Part shown: positions 1 to 5,261 of the stretch, piece after piece | Layout: each line of letters starts with the position of its first letter | Numbering within the stretch: position 1 is the stretch's first letter | NCBI GenBank assembly: GCA_004378665.1 | Contig: SOIA01000038.1 | Coordinates: 1 to 5,261 of the forward strand | Length of the DNA: 5,261 bases | Direction of reading: 5' to 3' | DNA from: Candidatus Aminicenantota bacterium | GTDB taxonomy: Bacteria > Acidobacteriota > Aminicenantia > Aminicenantales > Aminicenantaceae | Notes under the pieces: model-generated | The model's input: the letters and a program-made list of their open reading frames with translations, nothing else | Databases searched by the model: none | Told to the model about the DNA's origin: nothing | Made by a program: the position numbers and the translations under genes

Positions 1-5
1 AATAT

Positions 6-10
6 GAGGA
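6..10 (+). promoter_or_regulatory. Ribosome binding site of the permuted mutase gene
   Basis: GAGGA lies six bases upstream of the GTG at 17, a good Shine-Dalgarno distance. It supports translation starting at this GTG. The reading frame has TGA codons at 5-7 and 14-16 directly before the GTG, so the protein cannot extend upstream in frame. This matters because it shows that the protein really begins in what is normally the middle of the enzyme. Confidence 0.6.
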
Positions 11-16
11 ATATGA

Positions 17-1639
17 GTGGATAAAGAAAGTCATCCGGACGCGAAGAATCCTCTGGTGGAAGCTATAAAAAGGGCCTATCGAGACGGACAGGAAGATGAA
101 GCGCTCGAGCCGATAGTCGCCGTCGATTCTTCCGGCCGACCAATCGGAAGATTCGAGAAGGGGGACTCTGTTATTTTTTATGATATTCGGGGCGAGAGAG
201 AGATCCAGCTCACAGAGAGCCTGATCAATAGAGATTTCATCCACTTTCCTGTGGAGAAAGATCTGGACCTCAAGTTTGTGACTATGATCGAGTATGATTC
301 CTCGCTTGATGTTAAAGTCGCCTTCCCGCCCGATGGGAAAATTGACAACACTTTGACTGAAGTCCTTTCCAAAGCCGGTCTGAACATACTCAAAATCGCA
401 GAATCCGAAAAAGCCATTCATGTGGGCTATTTCATGAATGGAAAGAACGAAGAGATTTTTCCAGGAGAGAAAAGGATCGTCATCCCTTCTCCTGAGGGTA
501 TTTCGTCTTATGCCTCAACGCCGGAAATGAGCGCCAGTCAGGTTGCCGATGCGGTTTCTGAGAATTTCGATAATCCTTCCTTCCGGATGATCATAGCCAA
601 TTTTGCCAATGTCGATGTGATCGGTCATATAGAGGATCAAAAAGCAGTGATCCGAGCCGTGGAAGAGGTTGACCGTCAGCTTGGAAAGATTGTGGAGGAG
701 TGCCGAAGCAAAGGGATCACACTCGTTGTCACCTCCGACCATGGGACAGTCGAAGAGTGGCTATATCCGGATGGGGCGATAAACACAGGACACACAAAAA
801 ATCCCGTTCCGTTTGTCCTTGCAGACTTCTCATCCAGTCAGCCGGATGGTCAGAGCTTGAGACCGGAAGGAGAACTTGCTGATGTGGCTCCCACCTTGCT
901 GAGCCTCCTGGGAATAGAAAAGCCCCCGGAAATGACTGGAGAGTGTTTACTCGTGCGCCCGTCGAAGAAAGACAAGACAGAACGCAGAGTGCTTCTTCTG
1001 ATTCTTGACGGGTGGGGCATGAGAGAGGACAAAGAAGGGAATCTCATCGCAGAGGCCAGGACTCCGAACTTCGACAAATTGTGGTCTCGTTTCCCTCATG
1101 CCGTGCTCCAAGCATCGGGAGAAGCCGTGGGGATGCCCTCTCATACCGTGGGAAATTCAGAGGCCGGGCATCTGCACATCGGTGCGGGCAGACGGATTTT
1201 GCTCGATCGGGTCAGAATTGATAAGGCGGTAGAGAACGGCAGTTTTAATAAAAACGAGACTTTTCTCTGGGCGATTGAAGGAGCCATAAGAGATAAAAAA
1301 GCCCTTCATCTTTTGGGAATTGTGTCTTTCTACAGCTCCCACGGAACGCTCGACCATCTCTTTGCTCTTCTTCGCATGGCTAAGCAGCATGAAGTGGAAA
1401 ACGTTTTCATCCACTCTTTAATCGGTCGGAGGGGAGAGAAACCCGAGAGCGGAGCGATTTATGCCGCTCAAGTTCAAGACATGTGCCGGTCTTTGTCCCT
1501 GGGTCAGGTTGTCACCGTGATCGGACGCTTCTGGGCTCTGGACAGAGAAGAGAATTGGGACAGAGTGGAAAAGACATACCGGGCCATGGTGTATGGAGAA
1601 GGGACGCATGTTCCTGTTGGCCATGACATCAGAAAATAG
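17..1639 (+). CDS. gpmI: Circularly permuted cofactor-independent phosphoglycerate mutase (iPGM family)
   Basis: Family role: iPGM is a cytosolic two-metal (typically Mn) enzyme of the alkaline phosphatase superfamily that interconverts 3- and 2-phosphoglycerate through a phosphoserine. Seen here: residues 12-60 match the part of iPGM that normally follows WDRVEKAYRAMVYGEG. R58 and R61 (the FR.DR motif, here DIRGER), K132 in IAESEKAIHV, D200/H204 in NFANVDVIGH, D241/H242 in SDHGT and H259 in NTGHTKNPVP follow in the usual order up to the normal C-terminal EMTGECLLV (305-313). After a linker come the normal N-terminal elements: LILDGWG (D331), GNSEAGH (nucleophile S381), H442, R472, R504 and R510, ending at VYGEGT (525-530) plus ten residues. 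All metal ligands, the serine and the substrate-binding Arg/Lys are kept. SDGGVH reads SFYSSH, and DGRD reads GRRG, so the catalytic-site Asp is Gly473. Length is 540 against about 510 for the family. The GTG start is forced by an in-frame TGA just before it. The fold is near certain; mutase activity is not, and a phosphatase or altered specificity is possible. Confidence 0.9.
   Translation: MDKESHPDAKNPLVEAIKRAYRDGQEDEALEPIVAVDSSGRPIGRFEKGDSVIFYDIRGEREIQLTESLINRDFIHFPVEKDLDLKFVTMIEYDSSLDVKVAFPPDGKIDNTLTEVLSKAGLNILKIAESEKAIHVGYFMNGKNEEIFPGEKRIVIPSPEGISSYASTPEMSASQVADAVSENFDNPSFRMIIANFANVDVIGHIEDQKAVIRAVEEVDRQLGKIVEECRSKGITLVVTSDHGTVEEWLYPDGAINTGHTKNPVPFVLADFSSSQPDGQSLRPEGELADVAPTLLSLLGIEKPPEMTGECLLVRPSKKDKTERRVLLLILDGWGMREDKEGNLIAEARTPNFDKLWSRFPHAVLQASGEAVGMPSHTVGNSEAGHLHIGAGRRILLDRVRIDKAVENGSFNKNETFLWAIEGAIRDKKALHLLGIVSFYSSHGTLDHLFALLRMAKQHEVENVFIHSLIGRRGEKPESGAIYAAQVQDMCRSLSLGQVVTVIGRFWALDREENWDRVEKTYRAMVYGEGTHVPVGHDIRK
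956..988 (+). other. Linker joining the ancestral C- and N-termini of the permuted mutase
   Basis: Residues 314-324 (RPSKKDKTERR) lie between EMTGECLLV, which matches the usual C-terminal end of iPGM, and VLLLILDGWG, which matches its usual N-terminal strand. The segment is strongly basic and polar, lacks family motifs, and reads as a flexible tether. A GTG codon at 989-991 (Val325) sits where an ordinary iPGM would begin its first strand. No clear Shine-Dalgarno sequence precedes it, so separate internal initiation is not supported. Confidence 0.75.
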
Positions 1640-1641
1640 CG

Positions 1642-1670
1642 TTCTAAAATGGTTTTTAGAAACTTTTCTT
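1642..1670 (+). terminator. Probable weak intrinsic terminator after the mutase gene
   Basis: TTCTAAAA (1642-1649) and TTTTAGAA (1654-1661) form a perfect 8-bp inverted repeat around a four-base loop, followed by ACTTTTCTT (1662-1670). It starts three bases after the TAG stop. The stem is mostly A-T, so it would be a weak Rho-independent terminator. It separates the mutase from the transporter operon. Some read-through is plausible. Confidence 0.45.
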
Positions 1671-1694
1671 AGGAAAAAATCGTATTCTTATAAA
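1666..1694 (+). promoter_or_regulatory. Possible promoter for the ABC transporter operon
   Basis: TATAAA (1689-1694) is a five-of-six match to a sigma-70 -10 box. The hexamer 17 bases upstream, TTCTTA (1666-1671), matches the -35 consensus at only three positions. Transcription from here would give a leader of roughly 20 bases before the ATG at 1719. The AT-rich gap after a hairpin is where a promoter is expected, but the sequence match is weak. Confidence 0.25.
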
Positions 1695-1718
1695 AGTGCA
1701 TGATGTAAGATTGAGAAA

Positions 1719-2627
1719 ATGAGTATTGAAGTCAAGGACATCCATTTCAGTTACGGGAAGATTAAAGCTCTGGATGGCGTGAGCCTGGATCTTTCTCAGG
1801 GAGCCATAGGCCTGCTCGGCCCTAACGGTGCCGGAAAAAGCACTCTGATTCGTATCATGCTTGGATTTCTCTCTCCGGATGGTGGGGAAGGCCGGATTCT
1901 CGATTATGACATCAAGTCCCAGCAGGCTGAGATCCGCCGGTATGTGGGTTACATGCCCGAAGATGACTGTTTCATTCCTGAACTGGATGCGGTTTCATTT
2001 ACGTCTTATCTCGGGGAATTATCAGGAATGCCCCGTCAGGAAGCCATGAAACGAGCCCACGAGGTCCTGTATTATGTGGGGCTTGAAGAGAGCCGCTACA
2101 GAAAGGTGGAGACCTACTCGGCCGGGATGAAGCTGAGGCTCAAGCTGGCCCAATCTCTGGTGCATGACCCGAAGCTCATTTTTCTGGATGAGCCGACGAG
2201 CGGTCTGGACCCCCAGGGGAGGACAGAAATACTGGAACTGATAATTGACATCTCATCCAAGAAAGACATACAGGTGTTGATATCGTCTCACATCCTTCCG
2301 GATATCGAGATGACGTGCAGCTATGTCGTGATTCTCAATAAAGGGATTGTGGTATCTGAGGGTGAGATCTCCAAGCTCAAAGAGATTCGAGATCTTTATG
2401 AGATAAAGGTGATGGGTGAGGCCCAGGTCTTTCTCCGCAAATTGAAAGATTTGAAATGCAGGGTGGAGGAAACAGAGGATGGAATCCTGAAAGTCTATAC
2501 CCCCCCGAACTATAACCGGCAGGAATTTTTCAGGATCGCTGCTGAAGAAAAGATTCAGTTGAGACATTTTGTCAGAAGTCAGTCTTCACTCGAGGACCTG
2601 TTCGCCGAGGCAGTGGGAGTGGATTGA
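1719..2627 (+). CDS. ABC-2 type transporter ATP-binding protein (first ATPase)
   Basis: A cytoplasmic ATPase subunit that would power a membrane permease. Motifs in the 302 residues: Walker A GPNGAGKST (34-42), Q-loop region GYMPEDD with Glu81 in place of Gln, signature YSAGM (133-137) as the LSGGQ equivalent, Walker B LIFLDEP (153-159), D-loop SGLD (161-164) and switch His191 in ISSHILPDIE. All catalytic positions are present. The YS.GM signature and PE at the Q-loop are usual for the CcmA/NatA-like ATPases of ABC-2 exporters. Residues about 222-302 form an extra C-terminal region of mixed alpha/beta appearance, common in this class. The ATG at 1719 has an in-frame TGA at 1701-1703 and only a weak GAG upstream. 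Its stop overlaps the next start by one base, so it is probably translationally coupled to permease 1. Substrate unknown. Confidence 0.93.
   Translation: MSIEVKDIHFSYGKIKALDGVSLDLSQGAIGLLGPNGAGKSTLIRIMLGFLSPDGGEGRILDYDIKSQQAEIRRYVGYMPEDDCFIPELDAVSFTSYLGELSGMPRQEAMKRAHEVLYYVGLEESRYRKVETYSAGMKLRLKLAQSLVHDPKLIFLDEPTSGLDPQGRTEILELIIDISSKKDIQVLISSHILPDIEMTCSYVVILNKGIVVSEGEISKLKEIRDLYEIKVMGEAQVFLRKLKDLKCRVEETEDGILKVYTPPNYNRQEFFRIAAEEKIQLRHFVRSQSSLEDLFAEAVGVD
2615..2619 (+). promoter_or_regulatory. Ribosome binding site of permease 1, decides its start
   Basis: GGGAG inside the end of the first ATPase gene lies seven bases before the ATG at 2627. The in-frame TTG at 2624 would be only four bases away and is a rarer start. 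The spacing therefore favours ATG 2627, which overlaps the TGA of the upstream gene by one base. Confidence 0.55.
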
Positions 2628-3496
2628 TGACCATCAAAGAGAAGGGATACACGCACTGGGACGGAGAGTTCTTGGATAAGAAACTCCCCTGGTGGCCGAT
2701 CACTCGATACGGAATCAAGCTCACGTTCAGGAAAAAATTCTTTAAGTTGATCTTTCCGATGAGTCTTCTTCCCGCTGTGGTGTTTCTTGCCGGGATTTAT
2801 GTGTCGGAACGACTGGAAGATTTCAAGTTCATGTTTCGGGAATCTGTGCCCTTCCTTCAGATCAATCCCGCGTATTTCAAGACATATTTAGTCGACAACT
2901 TCATGCTGTTCATCATGGTCATCATCGTGATCTTCTGCGGTGCTGGACTGATCTCCGATGACCTCAAACACAATTCTCTCCAACTCTACTTTGCGAGGCC
3001 TTTGAAGAAAAGAGATTATTTCTTCGGGAAGACCGCTGTTATCGTTTTCTTCTTATTCATCTTGACCCTGGTTCCTGGCTTGGTGTTCATCATCATGAAG
3101 CTTATTTTTGCGGGGAGTTTTAAGTTCTTTCTCTCCTATCCCTGGCTTCCGCTTGCGGTCATCGGGTATTCAATATTTGTGACCGCATTTTTCTCCTTTT
3201 ATGTGCTTTTCCTCTCTTCTTTGAGCAAGAACAGAAGGTATGTGGCCATCCTGATTTTTGGCATATATCTTTTTTCTGATATATTCGGGGCAGTTTTTTA
3301 TGAATATTTTCACAACCATTACTTCTCTCTTATTTCCCTCAGGGCGAATATTCAACAGGTGGGCGCTTTCATCTTTAGTCAGAAAACGCCATACCCGATT
3401 CCTTGGTTCTATTCTTTACTGGTTCTGACTGCCATCTGTGTTTTGGCCGGGTTAGTTTTGAAGAAAAAAGTCAGGGGAGTCGAGATCGTCAAATGA
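2627..3496 (+). CDS. ABC-2 type transporter permease (first membrane subunit)
   Basis: Integral inner-membrane protein of 289 residues, the likely partner of the ATPase encoded just upstream. The cytoplasmic N-terminus carries YTHWDGEF (8-15), an aromatic-acidic motif I recall before the first helix in some ABC-2 permeases. Hydrophobic stretches at about 41-60, 92-110, 135-159, 172-198, 204-223 and 261-279 give six probable membrane helices, with a periplasmic-type loop at about 61-90. Between helices 2 and 3, GLISDDLKHNSLQLYFARPL (107-126) then KKRDYFFGK matches the family pattern of an acidic pair followed by ARP and a basic patch, thought to contact the ATPase. The C-terminus is basic (KKKVRG). 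The start was set at ATG 2627 and not TTG 2624 by Shine-Dalgarno spacing. The stop overlaps the next gene by four bases (ATGA). Family assignment is firm; substrate and direction are inferred only from the class, which is mostly exporters. Confidence 0.85.
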   Translation: MTIKEKGYTHWDGEFLDKKLPWWPITRYGIKLTFRKKFFKLIFPMSLLPAVVFLAGIYVSERLEDFKFMFRESVPFLQINPAYFKTYLVDNFMLFIMVIIVIFCGAGLISDDLKHNSLQLYFARPLKKRDYFFGKTAVIVFFLFILTLVPGLVFIIMKLIFAGSFKFFLSYPWLPLAVIGYSIFVTAFFSFYVLFLSSLSKNRRYVAILIFGIYLFSDIFGAVFYEYFHNHYFSLISLRANIQQVGAFIFSQKTPYPIPWFYSLLVLTAICVLAGLVLKKKVRGVEIVK

Positions 3497-4419
3497 AATC
3501 GGTGATCGAAACTGAACATCTCTCCAAATGGTACGGAAATGTTCTCGGATTGAGTGACGTTTCTCTCCAGATCGAATCCGGAATCACCGGGATTCTTGGA
3601 CCGAACGGCGCGGGAAAATCCACTTTTCTCAAGCTGATTTCCGGACAGATCAAGCCGAACATCGGCACAAGCGCTATAAAAGGAGAGAGGATTTGGAATA
3701 ACTATCGACTTTTCTCAAACATCGGTTTCTGTCCCGAACAGGATGCCTTCTATGAGGATCTGACAGGATGGCAGTTCATGACCGGGCTTTTGAGACTTTT
3801 TCATTTTTCCCCATCCGAGCGGGAATCCAGGGCCAGGGAGGCTCTGGAAATCGTGGAGCTGATGGAGGACAAAGACAGGATCATAAAATCCTACAGCCGG
3901 GGCATGCGCCAGAGGTTAAAGGTCGCTCAGGCCATTGCTCACGACCCGGAGATCATCATCCTTGATGAGCCTTTGAACGGATTGGACCCCCTGGGGAGGC
4001 GGAAGATTATCCGCCTCATCAAGACCTATAAAAGCGAAGGCCGGACAATCATCGTTTCCAGCCACGTCCTTCCCGAGATTGAAGCCATGACCAAACGAAT
4101 TATCCTTATCCATCAGGGAAAGATATTCGCTCAAGGAGACATCCACTACATCAGGGACCTGATCGAAGCACATCCTCATATAGTTTCTGTAAAATGCAGC
4201 GATCCCCGCCAGCTTGCCTCCAAATTCATACAGGAAGATTTTGTTTTGAACGTGAATTTTAGCTCTGCAGAGGATACTCTTCTGGTCGAAACCAATAACA
4301 GGGATAAATTCTTCAGTCTTTTGCCTCCTCTTATCGTTAAACACAACATCGAAGTGGAGGAGATCACGTCTCCCGATGACAACTTGCAGGCTGTTTTTGA
4401 CTATTTGGTAGGAAAATAA
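3493..4419 (+). CDS. ABC-2 type transporter ATP-binding protein (second ATPase)
   Basis: Second cytoplasmic ATPase, 308 residues, paralogous to the first but clearly diverged. Motifs: Walker A GPNGAGKST (36-44), Q-loop region GFCPEQD (78-84, with Glu82 and Gln83), signature YSRGM (134-138), Walker B IIILDEP (154-160), D-loop NGLD (162-165) and switch His191 in VSSHVLPEIE. No catalytic residue is missing, so both ATPases should hydrolyse ATP. Residues about 220-308 form a C-terminal extension that differs from that of the first ATPase. The frame is open upstream to 3403, but the ATG at 3493 is chosen because the ABC domain begins at once (MKSVIETEHLSKWYG) and because it forms a classic ATGA overlap with the permease stop. 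Upstream codons would overlap permease 1 without adding homology. The GAG at 3482-3484 is only a weak ribosome site, so coupling from permease 1 is likely. Confidence 0.92.
   Translation: MKSVIETEHLSKWYGNVLGLSDVSLQIESGITGILGPNGAGKSTFLKLISGQIKPNIGTSAIKGERIWNNYRLFSNIGFCPEQDAFYEDLTGWQFMTGLLRLFHFSPSERESRAREALEIVELMEDKDRIIKSYSRGMRQRLKVAQAIAHDPEIIILDEPLNGLDPLGRRKIIRLIKTYKSEGRTIIVSSHVLPEIEAMTKRIILIHQGKIFAQGDIHYIRDLIEAHPHIVSVKCSDPRQLASKFIQEDFVLNVNFSSAEDTLLVETNNRDKFFSLLPPLIVKHNIEVEEITSPDDNLQAVFDYLVGK
4410..4413 (+). promoter_or_regulatory. Ribosome binding site of permease 2
   Basis: AGGA lies seven bases before the ATG at 4421, within the last codons of the second ATPase gene. It confirms the start of permease 2 one base after the TAA stop. 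Confidence 0.5.
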
Positions 4420-4420
4420 G

Positions 4421-5233
4421 ATGGTTCAAGAAACCCAAAGGAAATTGTCATTTTTTCTGAGTTCCTTGAAGGATGTATTCCTCTTTTTCTTCTCCATGGG
4501 AAGGAAATCATCTAAGCTGAAAGTCTTTTTCTTGATCAGTATCCTTCCAGTTGTGATTGCGCTGATCATCAAGGTGAATCAATTCCTCTCTGACCGGACA
4601 CCCATCCAGGGAATTTTCATCTTTAACAACATGTCAGTCGTAATCTATCTCCAGTTTCTCATCCTCCTCCTGGCACTGTTTTACGGGACATCCGTTTGTT
4701 CGGAAGAGGTCGAAGGGAAAACATTGACCTATTTGACGACTCGTCCGGTTTCGAAATCGGCACTTTTAGTCGGGAAATATGCGGCCTACACGTCTTTGGC
4801 CATTATCATGACAAGCATCGGAGTGATCCTGTCATTCTTGATCCTGAATTTGGATGATTTGCTCAATTTTTCCCTGTATAAGACTTTATTGAGAGATGTG
4901 GTTGTCCTGAGTTTGGGGCTGATGTGCTACACAGCTTTTTTCACGTTTATCGGCACGATTATGAAGAAATCGATCCTGTTCGGGCTGATATTCAGTTTTG
5001 GATGGGAAAACGTGATCCAGTATTTCCCCGGATCCACTCAACGCTTTGCCATAGTTCATTATCTCAAATCTCTTCTGCCCGTCCCAAAAACAGGACGATT
5101 CTCCTTCCTGATGGTCAGGTTGGAGCCCAGCTCGCCTCTGTTTGCAGTGTTTATGATTTTCTTGATTACAGGAGTGTTTCTCGGTTTAGCCTGTATTCTT
5201 TTTTCCTGGAAAGAGTATATATTTGAGGATTGA
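4421..5233 (+). CDS. ABC-2 type transporter permease (second membrane subunit)
   Basis: Integral inner-membrane protein of 270 residues, likely partner of the second ATPase. Hydrophobic stretches at about 32-50, 72-91, 119-141, 158-180, 184-200 and 240-262 suggest six membrane helices. After helix 2 the sequence SEEVEGKTLTYLTTRPVSKS (94-113) then ALLVGK is the typical ABC-2 permease pattern (acidic pair, G.TL, RP, K). GWENVIQYFPG (194-204) followed by HYLKSL (213-218) resembles a Trp-Glu/Pro-Gly/HYL.SL pattern I recall from ABC-2 permeases paired with such ATPases. It lacks the YTHWDG-like N-terminal motif of permease 1 and differs from it in the loops, so the two are not a recent duplication. 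The gene starts one base after the ATPase stop, so it belongs to the same operon. Substrate unknown. Confidence 0.87.
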   Translation: MVQETQRKLSFFLSSLKDVFLFFFSMGRKSSKLKVFFLISILPVVIALIIKVNQFLSDRTPIQGIFIFNNMSVVIYLQFLILLLALFYGTSVCSEEVEGKTLTYLTTRPVSKSALLVGKYAAYTSLAIIMTSIGVILSFLILNLDDLLNFSLYKTLLRDVVVLSLGLMCYTAFFTFIGTIMKKSILFGLIFSFGWENVIQYFPGSTQRFAIVHYLKSLLPVPKTGRFSFLMVRLEPSSPLFAVFMIFLITGVFLGLACILFSWKEYIFED

Positions 5234-5240
5234 TAGTTAC

Positions 5241-5251
5241 AGGAAGAGGGG
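5241..5251 (+). promoter_or_regulatory. Strong ribosome binding site for a gene beyond the right edge
   Basis: AGGAAGAGGGG follows the permease 2 stop by seven bases. It is purine-rich, contains AGGA and GAGG cores, and has no start codon behind it within the remaining ten bases. It probably serves a further operon gene that begins just outside the window. Confidence 0.4.
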
Positions 5252-5261
5252 ACAAACTACT

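Noticed and set aside
989..991. Internal GTG as an independent start for the normally N-terminal half
   Set aside because: No Shine-Dalgarno sequence is visible at the right distance. The upstream frame runs through without a stop, and the isolated half would lack most metal ligands.
17..1639. Reading the first gene as a truncated mutase, a pseudogene or two fused unrelated proteins
   Set aside because: Every conserved iPGM block is present once in an unbroken frame, with all metal ligands intact. The two halves are complementary parts of the same enzyme.
2253..2567. A 104-codon open frame on the minus strand
   Set aside because: It is antisense to the C-terminal part of the first ATPase, without motifs. 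The plus-strand gene explains the sequence.
2624..2626. TTG as the start of permease 1
   Set aside because: The ATG directly after it has better spacing to GGGAG (seven bases against four) and is the commoner start codon.
3403..3492. Upstream extension of the second ATPase by 30 residues
   Set aside because: It would overlap the last membrane helix of permease 1. The extension has no ABC homology, and the ATG at 3493 gives the usual ATPase N-terminus and a four-base stop/start overlap.
3916..4344. A 142-codon open frame on the minus strand
   Set aside because: It lies wholly opposite the second ATPase, whose Walker B and H-loop motifs are encoded there. The translation shows no recognisable family and no credible ribosome site, so it is an antisense shadow.
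1719..5233. Defence system or antibiotic-resistance transporter
   Set aside because: The genes show only generic ABC-2 ATPase and permease features, with no effector, nuclease, sensor or resistance-specific motif nearby. The substrate cannot be named.

Overview
The window holds five complete protein genes, all on the + strand, in two blocks. No RNA gene, mobile element, CRISPR array or long repeat was seen. Base composition is moderate, with roughly half G+C. Translation signals are bacterial: Shine-Dalgarno sequences, a GTG start, and stop/start overlaps. Together with tightly packed ABC-2 export genes this points to a bacterium, probably uncultured. I cannot assign a phylum from the sequence.

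Block 1 (17-1639) is a 540-residue protein of the cofactor-independent phosphoglycerate mutase family (iPGM, GpmI), the enzyme that interconverts 3- and 2-phosphoglycerate in glycolysis. Its parts are in the wrong order. The half that is normally C-terminal (second part of the phosphotransferase domain plus most of the phosphatase domain) comes first. A short charged linker follows. Then comes the half that is normally N-terminal, with the LILDGWG strand, the NSEAGH phosphoserine loop and the first part of the transferase domain. Every conserved segment is present once, so this is a circular permutation of the whole enzyme and not a fragment or a duplication. All metal ligands, the nucleophilic serine and the phosphate-binding Arg/Lys residues are retained. 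The normally invariant SDGGVH and DGRD loops have changed, and the catalytic-site Asp of DGRD is Gly. This is the most unusual feature of the window.

A 79-base gap (1640-1718) follows, with an AT-rich hairpin plus T-rich tract (probable terminator) and a weak promoter-like TATAAA.

Block 2 (1719-5233) is a compact operon: ATPase 1, permease 1, ATPase 2, permease 2. The joints are a 1-base overlap, a 4-base overlap and a 1-base gap. Both ATPases carry complete nucleotide-binding motifs, and both permeases look like six-helix ABC-2 membrane proteins. The layout suggests two paired half-transporters, possibly one hetero-oligomeric exporter, with no substrate readable from the sequence. A strong ribosome-binding site (5241-5251) at the right edge suggests the operon continues past the window. 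Nothing indicates a functional link between the mutase and the transporter beyond adjacency.
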